Shown: positions 7,816-16,784 of the stretch, piece by piece
Numbering within the stretch: position 1 is the first letter of the stretch
Layout of the letters: every line of letters starts with the position of its first letter
From: Hymenobacter sp. YIM 151858-1
Lineage (GTDB): Bacteria > Bacteroidota > Bacteroidia > Cytophagales > Hymenobacteraceae
Assembly: GCF_025979705.1 (NCBI RefSeq)
Contig: NZ_CP110136.1
Span: 1,612,001-1,676,000 of the forward strand
Direction: 5' to 3'
DNA length: 64,000 bases
Program-made: the position numbers and the translations under genes
Notes under the pieces: generated by a model
Database searches by the model: none
Seen by the model: only the letters and a program-made list of their open reading frames with translations
Told to the model about the DNA's origin: nothing

Positions 7816-9663
7816 CTACAACTTCAGCCGCTCCCACACTTTGCGCACGGGCTTGGGCAAGGCATCGAGCAGGTTTGCACGCAGCTGGCCTAGGGCCGAA
7901 CGCCCGAGCTTTTGGCCTTGCCATTGCGCCAGCACCTCGGCCAGCTTTTCGGCCAGCGCTTTGTAGTGCGGGCGTTGGTAATGGCGAATGTTGTTGGTGA
8001 CGTCGGCGCGAGTATGCACGATTTCGCGCACATCAATCAGGTAGCAATGCGGCGTGCGCTCCACGAACTCCTCCAAAGCCCGGTTCATCAGCCGATGGCG
8101 CTCAGCGGCACCCGGTTCAGCTGAATTGGGAAGTTCCACTTCGGCGCCCGTTAGTAGCAACAAAGGCACGCCGGCGGGCAGTTGTTCGCGCAGCCACCGA
8201 AGGTTTTGCTGAAACTGCTCGGGCGTGAGGGGGCCGAGGCAGGTAAACTCTTGCTGAAAACGCTGCAGAAAAGCTTCGTCCATGCCGCGAAACCTGCGCT
8301 GCTGGTAACGCTGCGCCTGCTGCTGCGGATCGACGGCGGTAAGATTTTGGTAACCCCCAAACGGAATGGCAATGCCGGTGCTGCTTTCGCGGTACAGCTC
8401 CTGGGTGTAGTCCATCAGCGGGCTGTACACCACGGCATCGTAGCCGCCTTGCCAGAGCAACGGCCGGAAGGCCTCAGCATCCAGAAACGGCAAAGCGGCG
8501 GCCAGGCGTTGCTGCTCAGCTTCCGGCAACGCGCGGCTCAGGCGCAGCAGCTCGGTGTGCTCGGTGTGCACCGGAATCTGGTTGTGGTTGACGTAGTTAA
8601 AGTCTTCCACCACGTCAACCTGGTAGGTTTGCAGATACGGCGTCAGCTGCCCTAGGTCGCAACCGCCCTTAAGCAGAATGCGGAGCCGCGGCTTGGCTGG
8701 CCCCTGCCGGGGCACTGCCTCGGCAGGGCGGCGCGTAACAAGCGTTATCCAGTCGGGCTTGTCGGTGGTGTTCAGCTGGGTGGCCACGTCGCCTTGCACC
8801 GCGAGCTGCGGAAACCCTAGGTGGGCGTAGGTCCATTGCTCCACGCCCAGGTGCAAAATGCGGCAGCTGAACGTGAACTGCTCCAGCTCGTTGGTCTGAG
8901 TATTGAGGCAGTACACGCCCACCAGGCCGTAGTCGCCGAAACGGTCGTGCACGCGCACGGAGCCCCAGCGCAACGCAGGGTTGGCCAAACCGGCCTCCAG
9001 CTCGGGCAGGGCCACGCGGCGCTTGGTGTAGTTCAGCTGGTTGGAGCGGTTAATCAGCTCGTCGAGGCGGCCTATGTCGGGGCGCAGGGCATCGGCGCCT
9101 TCGCGCACCTCCGCCTGCACCTGGGCATCGCGCAGAAAAGCGAGGTTGTCGCCGTGGTACCCGGCGCGGGCTTGCTGCTGCCGCTCCAGCAGGCGGTACT
9201 GCCCAAGGCGGGCGTACGTGGGGTCGGGCTTGCCGAGGGCCAGCAGCTGCGGCGCCAGTTGGGGCAAATCGGCGGGGTCGGCTACCTGCAGCCTGGGGTT
9301 GTAGTGCAGCGCTTCGGCCCGGTTCATCGGGTTATCGTCGAGAAAGAGCGCATTGGGAGCCCGCAGCTGCATGTCATCAAGCAATTGCCTGATGATGGGG
9401 CCTTTGGGCTGCCAGCTTACCTGCAGGAACACGAACAAGTCGCGCACCCCCAGCTCCTCAAGCTTGGCCTCGACGGGCCCTGGGTCGTTTTTGCTGACGA
9501 TGGTATGAACCATGCCGCGGGCGGCCGTAGCGCGCACGAGCGCCAGGTTTTCGGCCACGGCCTGTACCTCGCCCTCCGACAACGTGCCGCGCCAAAAAGT
9601 ATCGTCGAGGTCCCAGATAATGAGCTTGACGGGGTCGGGGAAATTAGCGTGTGGAACTGTCAT
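7816..9663 (-). CDS. FkbH-like HAD phosphatase fused to SGNH-like domain
   Basis: 615 aa. HAD-IIIC domain at the N-terminus with nucleophile motif LIIWDLDDTFWRG (residues ~13-25), HTIVSKNDPG and LFLDDNPMNR. Residues about 150-310 resemble the acetyltransferase-like part of FkbH proteins (TKRRVALPELE, VRVHDRFGDYGLVGV). From about 350 a third region opens with ILLKGGCDLG and ends with NIRHYQRPHYKALA, consistent with an SGNH/GDSL fold. FkbH-type proteins activate or load small acyl groups; here a role in glycan decoration is inferred from the divergent Pse genes. The only sensible start, ATG at 9663, lies inside repeat copy B. Confidence 0.75.
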   Translation of the reverse strand: MTVPHANFPDPVKLIIWDLDDTFWRGTLSEGEVQAVAENLALVRATAARGMVHTIVSKNDPGPVEAKLEELGVRDLFVFLQVSWQPKGPIIRQLLDDMQLRAPNALFLDDNPMNRAEALHYNPRLQVADPADLPQLAPQLLALGKPDPTYARLGQYRLLERQQQARAGYHGDNLAFLRDAQVQAEVREGADALRPDIGRLDELINRSNQLNYTKRRVALPELEAGLANPALRWGSVRVHDRFGDYGLVGVYCLNTQTNELEQFTFSCRILHLGVEQWTYAHLGFPQLAVQGDVATQLNTTDKPDWITLVTRRPAEAVPRQGPAKPRLRILLKGGCDLGQLTPYLQTYQVDVVEDFNYVNHNQIPVHTEHTELLRLSRALPEAEQQRLAAALPFLDAEAFRPLLWQGGYDAVVYSPLMDYTQELYRESSTGIAIPFGGYQNLTAVDPQQQAQRYQQRRFRGMDEAFLQRFQQEFTCLGPLTPEQFQQNLRWLREQLPAGVPLLLLTGAEVELPNSAEPGAAERHRLMNRALEEFVERTPHCYLIDVREIVHTRADVTNNIRHYQRPHYKALAEKLAEVLAQWQGQKLGRSALGQLRANLLDALPKPVRKVWERLKL

Positions 9664-9757
9664 CCTGAGCGCAGCGAAGGACCTTATCACGTCGGATAGT
9701 AGCTCACCAACGTTAGCCGTGCCCGCGCGGTGAGGCCCCTGGCTTTGCTCAGGATAA
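9659..9757. repeat. REP-like inverted repeat, family 1, copy B
   Basis: Left arm GTCATCCTGAGCGCAGCG then AAGGACC; right arm is a degraded complement ending in CTCAGGATAAC. The left terminus contributes the ATG (ATGAC on the minus strand) of the HAD gene, so the insertion defines that protein's N-terminus. Confidence 0.8.
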
Positions 9758-9810
9758 CTTACGACGCGGGTATGCCGCCGCAAAACTACGCAAACCCCGC
9801 CCCGATTGCC

Positions 9811-9818
9811 TACTTTTG
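9811..9818 (+). promoter_or_regulatory. -7 promoter element for pseB
   Basis: TACTTTTG, 42 bp before the pseB ATG. It is the likely main promoter of the pseudaminic acid block. Confidence 0.55.
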
Positions 9819-9860
9819 CGCCCTTGCCGGCCCAGGTCGGCAAGCCACAAAACGCAAGGC

Positions 9861-10880
9861 ATGGCCCTCGACCTCAACCATAAATCCATTCTGCTCACCG
9901 GCGGTACCGGTTCGTTTGGCAAACAGTTCGTGCAGTTGGTGCTCGATCGGTACCCGCAGGTGAAGCGCCTCGTGGTGTTTTCGCGCGATGAGCTGAAGCA
10001 GTACGAAATGGCTCAGCAGTTTCCGCAGAGCAAATACCCGGCAATGCGCTACTTCATCGGCGACGTGCGCGACGCCGAACGCATGAAGCGCGCCTGCGAG
10101 GGCATCGATATTATTGTGCACGCCGCGGCCCTCAAGCAGGTGCCCGCCGCCGAGTACAACCCGATGGAGTGCATCAAGACGAACATCTTCGGGGCCGAAA
10201 ACGTGATTAACGCCGCCCTCGACTGCGGCGTGAAAGACGTGGTGGCGCTGAGCACCGACAAAGCCGCCGCGCCCATCAACCTGTACGGGGCCACCAAGCT
10301 TTGCTCCGACAAGCTGTTTGTGGCGGCCAACAACATGAAAGGCTCGCGCGATTTGCGCTTCTCGGTGGTGCGCTACGGCAACGTAATCGGCTCGCGCGGC
10401 TCGGTGGTGCCTTTCTTCCTGCAGGAGCGCCACAAAGGCGTGCTGCCCATCACCCACCCCGACATGACGCGCTTCAACATCTCGCTCGAAGAAGGCGTTG
10501 ATTTGGTGCTGTATGCGCTGGAGCACGCGTGGGGCGGCGAAATCTTCGTGCCGAAAATTCCTTCGTACAAAATCACGGAGCTGGCCACGGCCATTGCTCC
10601 GAACTGCGAGCAGGAAATCGTGGGCATCCGCCCCGGCGAGAAGCTGCACGAGGAAATGATTACCGAAACCGATGCCCTAAGCACGGTTGAGCTGGAGAAA
10701 TACTACGTTATCCTGCCCTCCACCCCGCCGTGGAGCGAAGAGAAGTTTATCCAGCATTTTGGGGGTAAGCGCGTGCCGTTGGGCTTCCACTACGATTCGG
10801 CCAACAACACCGAGTGGCTGAGCGCCGAGCAGCTGCGCGAAGAAATCCGTCTGCACGTCGACGCGGAGTTTACCGCCTAG
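9861..10880 (+). CDS. pseB: UDP-GlcNAc 4,6-dehydratase (inverting), PseB
   Basis: 339 aa, first step of CMP-pseudaminic acid synthesis: UDP-GlcNAc to UDP-2-acetamido-2,6-dideoxy-L-arabino-4-hexulose. Extended SDR fold with the nucleotide loop ILLTGGTGSFGKQF (about 11-24) and the catalytic region VALSTDKAAAPINLYGATK, carrying the D-K and Y-x3-K residues typical of PseB. Length fits the family (330-345). ATG at 9861; the upstream extension starts in the leader. The stop TAG is part of a CCTAGG site. A 20-bp hairpin separates it from pseC. Confidence 0.95.
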   Translation: MALDLNHKSILLTGGTGSFGKQFVQLVLDRYPQVKRLVVFSRDELKQYEMAQQFPQSKYPAMRYFIGDVRDAERMKRACEGIDIIVHAAALKQVPAAEYNPMECIKTNIFGAENVINAALDCGVKDVVALSTDKAAAPINLYGATKLCSDKLFVAANNMKGSRDLRFSVVRYGNVIGSRGSVVPFFLQERHKGVLPITHPDMTRFNISLEEGVDLVLYALEHAWGGEIFVPKIPSYKITELATAIAPNCEQEIVGIRPGEKLHEEMITETDALSTVELEKYYVILPSTPPWSEEKFIQHFGGKRVPLGFHYDSANNTEWLSAEQLREEIRLHVDAEFTA

Positions 10881-10892
10881 GTTCACAAGCAA

Positions 10893-10937
10893 TTATAACA
10901 ACGGAGGCCCGCTTGTTGCGGGCCTCCGTTGTTATAA
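10893..10937. terminator. 20-bp perfect hairpin between pseB and pseC
   Basis: Arms at 10893-10912 and 10918-10937 (TTATAACAACGGAGGCCCGC and complement), loop TTGTT. There is no T-run beyond the stem's own TTGTTATAA. It could end or attenuate pseB transcription; pseC has its own promoter just after it. Confidence 0.7.
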
Positions 10938-10987
10938 GCACTAGCAAATCCGCCCGAAAACGCCGTTCAGCTAAGCAACGAGCCGCC

Positions 10988-10995
10988 TATCTTTG
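10988..10995 (+). promoter_or_regulatory. -7 promoter element for pseC
   Basis: TATCTTTG ends 7 bp before the pseC ATG at 11003, so the transcript would have almost no leader. Confidence 0.5.
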
Positions 10996-11002
10996 AACCC
11001 GC

Positions 11003-12172
11003 ATGAGCACTCCCGTACTTCGCCCCATTCCTTACGGCCGCCAGCACATCACCGAAGCCGATGTGCAAGCCGTTGTTGAAACGCTGCAATCCGATTTTCT
11101 GACGCAAGGCCCCAAAGTGGCCGAGTTTGAGCAACGGTTTGCCGAGTACATCGGGGTTGAGTACGCGGTGGCCGTAAGCAACGGTACGGCCGCTTTGCAC
11201 CTGTGCGCCTTGGCCCTAGGTGTGCAGCCGGGGCAGCGCGTTATCACCACGCCCATCACGTTTGCGGCCTCGGCCAACTGCGTCCGCTACTGCGGCGGCG
11301 AGGTGCACTTCGTCGACATCGACCCGGCCACGGCGCTGATTGACCTAGGGCAGGTGCGCCGCCTGCTCGAACGGCACCCCAAAGGCTACTTCAGCGGGCT
11401 GATTCCGGTTGACTTTGCCGGCTTGCCCGTGAACCTGGAGGAAGCCCGCCAACTGGCCGATGAGTTTGGCCTCTGGATAATTGAAGATGCCTGCCACGCG
11501 CCGGGCGGCTACTTCCTCGACAGCCTAGGTCGGGAGCAACGCTGCGGCAACGGGCAGCTGGCCGATCTGGCTATCTTCTCCTTCCATCCGGTTAAGCACA
11601 TTGCCACCGGCGAAGGTGGCATGATTACCACCAACCGCCGCGACCTTTACGAGCAACTGCTGTTACTGCGCACCCACGGCATCACGCGCGACGCAGCCCG
11701 CCTCACGCAGCCCGACGAAGGCGGTTGGTACTACGAAATGCAAGAGCTCGGCTACAATTACCGCATGCCCGATATGCTGTGCGCCCTAGGTATCACGCAG
11801 CTGCAACGCGCCGAGGAGGGCCTGGAGCGTCGTCGCCAACTGGCTCGGCAGTACGATGCGGCGTTTGCCGAGGTGCCCGGCGTTACGCCGCTGGCCGGCT
11901 CCGCTGGCCATGCTTATCACCTGTACGTCATTCAGGTAGACGACCGCCGCGGCCTTTACGACTTTTTGCGCGCCCGGCAGATTTTTGCGCAGGTGCACTA
12001 CATTCCCGTCCATACCATGCCTTACTACGAGCAGCTGGGCTGGCAGCGCGGCGACTTACCGCTGGCCGAAGCGTACTATGCCCGCTGCCTCAGCCTGCCC
12101 ATGTTTCCCTCGCTAACCGACGAGGAGCAGCAGTATGTGATTGAGAGCGTACGGGAGTTTTTGGGCGCATGA
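11003..12172 (+). CDS. pseC: UDP-4-amino-4,6-dideoxy-AltNAc transaminase, PseC
   Basis: 389 aa PLP-dependent DegT/DnrJ-type aminotransferase; it aminates C4 of the PseB product using glutamate. The PLP lysine is in FHPVKHIATGEGG, and the substrate-pocket strings SNGTAALHLCALALG and LGYNYRMPD are those of PseC. Full length. The stop overlaps the aldo/keto reductase start by 4 bp (ATGA), so translation is coupled. Confidence 0.95.
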   Translation: MSTPVLRPIPYGRQHITEADVQAVVETLQSDFLTQGPKVAEFEQRFAEYIGVEYAVAVSNGTAALHLCALALGVQPGQRVITTPITFAASANCVRYCGGEVHFVDIDPATALIDLGQVRRLLERHPKGYFSGLIPVDFAGLPVNLEEARQLADEFGLWIIEDACHAPGGYFLDSLGREQRCGNGQLADLAIFSFHPVKHIATGEGGMITTNRRDLYEQLLLLRTHGITRDAARLTQPDEGGWYYEMQELGYNYRMPDMLCALGITQLQRAEEGLERRRQLARQYDAAFAEVPGVTPLAGSAGHAYHLYVIQVDDRRGLYDFLRARQIFAQVHYIPVHTMPYYEQLGWQRGDLPLAEAYYARCLSLPMFPSLTDEEQQYVIESVREFLGA

Positions 12173-13059
12173 CGGCCGAAACGTTTGTTCAGCGGCTGGC
12201 CCTGGGCACGGCCCAGTTCGGCCTGGCTTACGGCATCAACAATACCCTAGGCCGGCCCACTGACGAGGTGGTGCGGGACATTCTTACCGACGCCCAAGCC
12301 GCCGGCATTTCGCTGCTGGATACTGCTGCGGCATACGGCGACAGCGAAGCACGCCTGGGCGCTTGGCTGCACCAGCAACCGCAGCAGCCTTTTCAGCTTA
12401 TTACCAAAGTGGGCGCCGCCGCACCCGCCGTCGTGGAGGCTGCCGTGCGGGCATCGGTTGCGCGGTTGCAGCGGCCGAGGGTGTACGGCGTGCTGTTTCA
12501 CGATTTTGAGGCGCTACGGCGACAGCCCGATGCGTGGCAAGGTTTGCTGGCGGCGCAGGCTGCCGGCCTTACCGAGCGCATCGGCGTCTCGCTTTACCAC
12601 CCCTGGCAGGCCGAGTGGCTGCTGGAGCGCGGCTACCAGCCGCAGCTGCTGCAAGTGCCCTACAACGTGCTCGATCAGCGCTTTGCCCCGTTGCTGCCGC
12701 AGCTGGCCACCGCCGGCGTGGAGGTGCACGGCCGGTCGGCATTTCTGCAGGGCTTGCTGCTGCGCCCGTTGGCTACATTGCCTGGCTTTTTTGAGGCGCT
12801 GCGGCCCAAACTGGCCCACTTGCAGGCGCTATTAGCCCAAACGGGCATTCCGCTTGAAGCTGGGCTGCTGTTGTTTGCCGCTACCGCACCGGGCCTGGCC
12901 CGCGTGGTTATTGGTGTAGATTCGCCCGAAAACCTGCGCGCCAACCTGGCCGCCGCGGCTTACCTGACCGACTTCGGGCCGGTGCGCGCGCAGCTGCAAA
13001 CCCTGGCCGAACCCACCGACACGTACATTCTGCCTTACGCATGGCCCACTCCGCACTAG
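12169..13059 (+). CDS. Aldo/keto reductase in Pse cluster
   Basis: 296 aa, TIM-barrel oxidoreductase. The catalytic tetrad is visible: Asp and Tyr in LLDTAAAYGDSE (~50-61), Lys in LITKVG (~83) and His in LFHDFE. It begins LALGTAQFGLAYGINN, a form seen in reductases embedded in nonulosonate and other surface-sugar clusters. Its reaction in the pathway is not established; it may act on a modified variant of the sugar. Overlaps pseC by 4 bp. Confidence 0.85.
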   Translation: MTAETFVQRLALGTAQFGLAYGINNTLGRPTDEVVRDILTDAQAAGISLLDTAAAYGDSEARLGAWLHQQPQQPFQLITKVGAAAPAVVEAAVRASVARLQRPRVYGVLFHDFEALRRQPDAWQGLLAAQAAGLTERIGVSLYHPWQAEWLLERGYQPQLLQVPYNVLDQRFAPLLPQLATAGVEVHGRSAFLQGLLLRPLATLPGFFEALRPKLAHLQALLAQTGIPLEAGLLLFAATAPGLARVVIGVDSPENLRANLAAAAYLTDFGPVRAQLQTLAEPTDTYILPYAWPTPH

Positions 13060-13073
13060 CTGCTTACGCCAAC

Positions 13074-13838
13074 ATGTTTTCGCTGCACGCGCAGGTGGTG
13101 CTGGTAACCGGTGGCTACGGGCACCTAGGCCGGGCCATCGTGCTGGGGCTGGCGGCCCACGGCGCCAATGTGGTGGTGCTCGGCCGCAACCCGGCGGCTT
13201 TTACCGAAGCATTTGCTGGCCTCGAAAACGTTTATTTTCAGGCCTGCGACGTAGCCGAAACCGATTCGGTAAAAGCCGCATTTGCCCACGTACGGGCGCA
13301 GTTTGGTTTGCCGGCGGTGCTTGTGAACAATGCTTTTTACAGCCGCGGCAATCAGCCCGATGCCCTCACCGACGAGGATTTTGCCTTCGGGCTCGACGGC
13401 TCTTTGGGCAGTGCCTACCGTTGCATTCGGGAGGTGCTGCCGTACATGCGCGAGCGGGGCGCCGGCAAAATCATCAACGTGGCCTCGATGTACGGCGTGG
13501 TAGCGCCCGACTTTGCGGCCTACGAGGCGACGCCGCAGTTTACCAACCCGCCGCACTACGGCGCGGCCAAAGCCGGTGTCATTCAGCTTACCAAATACTT
13601 TGCCTCGTACCTCGGGCCGCACCGCATTCAGGTGAACTGCGTAACGCCGGGCGCTTTTCCGAGCCCGGGCGTGCAGCAACATGCTGAGTTTGTGCAGCAA
13701 CTCGAGCAGCGCAGTCCGCTGGGCCGCATTGGGCAGCCGCAGGACTTGGCCGGCGCTTTTGTATTTCTGGCCTCCGCGGCTTCTGATTTTGTTACGGGCC
13801 ACAACCTGGTTGTCGACGGCGGATGGACCATACGCTAA
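13074..13838 (+). CDS. SDR oxidoreductase, PtmA-like
   Basis: 254 aa classical short-chain dehydrogenase. The NAD(P) loop VVLVTGGYGHLGRAI is near residue 10, the NNAF motif near 93, and the active site has INVASMYG with Y-G-A-A-K. Start at ATG 13074 (MFSLHAQ) fits the family; an in-frame ATG at 13041 would overlap the preceding gene by 19 bp. An SDR of this kind (PtmA in Campylobacter) accompanies nonulosonate genes. The exact substrate is unknown. Confidence 0.83.
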   Translation: MFSLHAQVVLVTGGYGHLGRAIVLGLAAHGANVVVLGRNPAAFTEAFAGLENVYFQACDVAETDSVKAAFAHVRAQFGLPAVLVNNAFYSRGNQPDALTDEDFAFGLDGSLGSAYRCIREVLPYMRERGAGKIINVASMYGVVAPDFAAYEATPQFTNPPHYGAAKAGVIQLTKYFASYLGPHRIQVNCVTPGAFPSPGVQQHAEFVQQLEQRSPLGRIGQPQDLAGAFVFLASAASDFVTGHNLVVDGGWTIR

Positions 13839-14566
13839 CCCCACCCCGCGTAGGCGCATTGGTGCAGGCCCGCATGGGCTCCACGCGCTTGCCGGGTAAA
13901 GCCTTGCTTCCCTTGCCCCTAGGTGCGGCCACCACAGTGCTTAGCCATGTGCTGGCGCGGGCCCAAGCCGCCGAGCTCGTGCACACGGTAGTGGTAGCCA
14001 CCTCTACCCTGCCCGCCGACGACGCCCTGGCCCAGGCCGCGCAGGCGTGCGGCGTAGCCGTTTACCGCGGCGACCAGCAGGATGTACTGCGGCGCTTTCA
14101 TGAAGCGGCCCTTGCGCATCGGCTGGATGTGGTGGTTCGCCTGACTGCCGACAATCCTGCCATTGACCCTGGCTACCTCGACCGCGCCGTAACCGCGCAC
14201 CTTGCCGCCGGCGCCGATTACACCCTCAGCACGGGCTTGCCCCTAGGTACCAACCTCGAGGTGTTCGGCCAGCAGACACTGGCCACGGCCTTTGCCCAGG
14301 CCACGGCGCCCGAGGAGCGTGAGCACGTGACCCCGTACCTTCGGCGGCACCCCGATAGGTTTCGGTTGCAAACGCTCGACCTAGCCACCGCCGAAATACC
14401 AGCCTCGCTGCGCCTTACCCTCGATTACCCCAGCGACTACGCCTTGTTGCACCTGCTCTTCAGTACCTTGCCGCCCGGCTTCGGGCTGGCGGCGGTGGGC
14501 GAGCTGCTGCGCCAGCACCCGTGGTTGGCGCGCATCAACGATCAGAACACGCAAGTAAAAGTGTAA
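13823..14566 (+). CDS. SpsF-type cytidylyltransferase (PseF role)
   Basis: 247 aa nucleotidyltransferase. The opening VGALVQARMGSTRLPGKALL is the SpsF/COG1861 signature loop for CTP binding, and VVRLTADNPAIDP carries the metal-binding Asp residues. In this position it would activate pseudaminic acid to the CMP form, the task normally done by PseF. The start overlaps the SDR stop by 16 bp. The PseF role is inferred from position. Confidence 0.83.
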   Translation: MDHTLTPPRVGALVQARMGSTRLPGKALLPLPLGAATTVLSHVLARAQAAELVHTVVVATSTLPADDALAQAAQACGVAVYRGDQQDVLRRFHEAALAHRLDVVVRLTADNPAIDPGYLDRAVTAHLAAGADYTLSTGLPLGTNLEVFGQQTLATAFAQATAPEEREHVTPYLRRHPDRFRLQTLDLATAEIPASLRLTLDYPSDYALLHLLFSTLPPGFGLAAVGELLRQHPWLARINDQNTQVKV

Positions 14567-14569
14567 GCC

Positions 14570-16060
14570 ATGGCTGCTGCTTCGTCCCGCCTTGTTTTTC
14601 GTGCCGATGGCAACCCGCGCATCGGGTTGGGCCACGTAATGCGGCTGCTGGCTTTGGCCGACACGCTGGGCGAGCAGTACCCCACGGTGTTTGTGGTGCA
14701 GGAGCCCTGGCCCGAATTGCTGCAGCTGTTGCGCGCCACGTGCAACGAAGTGGTGGAGGCGCCCCCCATGCCCTACGAAGGCGAGCCGGCCTGGCTGGCG
14801 CAGCAGGTGTTGCGGCCCACGGATGTGCTGGTACTCGATGGGTATGGCTTCGAGTACACCTACCAGCAAGCCGTACGCCCCCACGTGGCCCGGCTGGTGT
14901 ACATCGACGATCTGCACGGTTTTCCGCAGGCCGCCGATCTGATCATCAACCCCGCCGGCGGCATTTCGGCCAAAGACTACGAGTTGCGCCAGCCCGGCGC
15001 CCGCGTGCTGACGGGCCCGCGCTACGCCCCGCTGCGGCCGGCTTTTCAGCAAGCGGCCCAGCAGGCAGCTCCCGAAGCCCCGCCGGCGCACACGGTGCTG
15101 GTGTGCCTGGGCGGCGCCGACCCTACGCACCAGACCCAGCGCATTGCCCATTTGCTGCTCGGGCTGGAGCCCATCCGGCAAGTACACGCCGTGGTGGGCA
15201 GCGCCTTTGTCGGCTGGGAGGCGCTGCAAAGCTGGGCCCACGACCAACCGCGGCTGTTGCTGCACCGCAACCTAGGGGCCGCCGAAATGTGCGCCCTGAT
15301 GCAGCAATGCGGCACGGCCGTATGCTCGCCCAGCACCATCAGCTACGAGTACTGCGCGGCCGGGGGCGGCTTGTTGTTGGTGCAGCCCGTGGCCGATAAC
15401 CAGCACGACATCGACCTGTTTTTGCGCAGCTCGGGCCTGGCGCTGCCGTTTCATGCGGCCGCCAACGTGCTTACCTCGCCCGAGGCCGACCGCCTGGCCC
15501 AGCAAATGCGCCAGGCCCAGCGCCGCCAGTTCGATGGGCTGGCCCCGCAGCGCCTGCGCCAGGCTTTTGCAACGCTGCAGCTACCCGCGCCCGCGTTTCG
15601 CCTGCGCCTGGCTACCCCGGCCGACTCCGATTTGCTGTTCGGCTGGAGCAACGACCCCGCCGTCCGGCAGTTTTCCTTTAACCCCAACCCTATTGCGCGC
15701 GCCGAGCACGATGCCTGGTTTGCCGGCCGCCTCGCCAGCCCCGAGGCCGTGCTGCTCATTGCCGAAGATGCCGCCACCAGCCGCCCGTTGGGCCTTATCC
15801 GGTTTGCTGTCGACGGCCCCGATGCCACCCTCAGCTACCAAATTGCCGCCGAATACCGCGGTCGGGGCCTCTCGGCTGCGCTGCTGGCGGCCGGCACCGG
15901 GGCCTTGCACCAGCTGCAGCCCCAGGTACGCCGGGTGCTGGGCCATGTGCAGCTGGGCAACGAGGCCTCACTTAGGTCGTTCCGCCGGGCGGGCTTTGCC
16001 GAGCTGGGCGCTGATGAGGCAACGCCCCCCGAATCGGTTACTTTTGCGTGGGTGTACTAA
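14570..16060 (+). CDS. PseG-PseH fusion: UDP-sugar hydrolase plus N-acetyltransferase
   Basis: 496 aa joining two usually separate Pse enzymes. Residues 1 to about 335 are PseG, the GT-B-like hydrolase that removes UDP: FRADGNPRIGLGHVMR at the N-terminus, a VLVCLGGADPTHQT loop near 180 and SPSTISYEYCAAG. Residues about 340-496 are a GNAT domain as in PseH, which acetylates the C4 amino group: FRLRLATPADSDLLFGWSND and EYRGRGLSAALLAAG for acetyl-CoA. Starts 3 bp after the cytidylyltransferase stop. The order of domains is reverse to pathway order, since PseH acts before PseG. Confidence 0.9.
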   Translation: MAAASSRLVFRADGNPRIGLGHVMRLLALADTLGEQYPTVFVVQEPWPELLQLLRATCNEVVEAPPMPYEGEPAWLAQQVLRPTDVLVLDGYGFEYTYQQAVRPHVARLVYIDDLHGFPQAADLIINPAGGISAKDYELRQPGARVLTGPRYAPLRPAFQQAAQQAAPEAPPAHTVLVCLGGADPTHQTQRIAHLLLGLEPIRQVHAVVGSAFVGWEALQSWAHDQPRLLLHRNLGAAEMCALMQQCGTAVCSPSTISYEYCAAGGGLLLVQPVADNQHDIDLFLRSSGLALPFHAAANVLTSPEADRLAQQMRQAQRRQFDGLAPQRLRQAFATLQLPAPAFRLRLATPADSDLLFGWSNDPAVRQFSFNPNPIARAEHDAWFAGRLASPEAVLLIAEDAATSRPLGLIRFAVDGPDATLSYQIAAEYRGRGLSAALLAAGTGALHQLQPQVRRVLGHVQLGNEASLRSFRRAGFAELGADEATPPESVTFAWVY

Positions 16061-16081
16061 GCCTGCCCTATCTTTTTCTTT

Positions 16082-16765
16082 ATGATCCGCGACAACAGCC
16101 AGCGCGCCACGCAGGCCGCCTGGTTTTTTATCCTCACGGCCGTTGCGGCCGGCCTTAATATGGTGCTCGGCCTGCTTGATGCCAACAACGCGCAATCGGA
16201 TTACACCACCGCCGACGACGAGCTAAGCCTACTGGGCATGGGCCTTTTTTCGTCGGCTATTCTTTATCTGCTTATCCGCGTTGCCAGCTATGTATTTCTG
16301 ATTCGCTGGTTCCGGAGGGCTTACGCCAACATTGCGCGGGCCGGCGAGCCAACGCAATATTCCGATGGGTGGGCGGCCGGCGCCTGGTTTGTGCCGATTC
16401 TCAGCTTCTTCAGGCCCTACAGCATGATGAAGGAGGTGTGGCGCCACACCCAGCTACTGGCCTACGACGCCGTACAACCCCACGGCCTGCTGCGGATTTG
16501 GTGGCTGCTGTTTGTGCTGCACCTGGGCGCGGCCCGGATGTCGGGCCGTTCCGATGCCGAGCCCGGCGACATGGCCTATACCACCCTTATGGTGCTGGAG
16601 TACAGTTTATCGATTGCAATGGCGGTGCTTACCGTTGTGGTAATCCGGCGGGTGGCTACCGCCGAGGCCGTGCTCCAACTCCGCACCAAAATTTCGAACC
16701 TGGGCGAACCGGCGCCTTCGGTAGCTGTTGCCGAAGACGCTTACGCTCCTACCCTCCAACAATAG
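16082..16765 (+). CDS. DUF4328 membrane protein
   Basis: 227 aa with four predicted transmembrane helices. The central WFRRAYANIARAGEPTQYSD and GWAAGAWFVPILSFFRPYSM are the DUF4328 hallmark. Function unknown. It sits between pseGH and pseI on the same strand, with a TATCTTTT element just before its ATG, so it may be transcribed separately. Not a known Pse component. Confidence 0.85.
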   Translation: MIRDNSQRATQAAWFFILTAVAAGLNMVLGLLDANNAQSDYTTADDELSLLGMGLFSSAILYLLIRVASYVFLIRWFRRAYANIARAGEPTQYSDGWAAGAWFVPILSFFRPYSMMKEVWRHTQLLAYDAVQPHGLLRIWWLLFVLHLGAARMSGRSDAEPGDMAYTTLMVLEYSLSIAMAVLTVVVIRRVATAEAVLQLRTKISNLGEPAPSVAVAEDAYAPTLQQ

Positions 16766-16784
16766 CTTGCCCTCCCCCAGCGGA

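Noticed and set aside
9664-9843. N-terminal extension of the HAD protein
   Set aside because: The added residues are a translation of the REP-like repeat (VVSYPEQSQGP type), not protein sequence.
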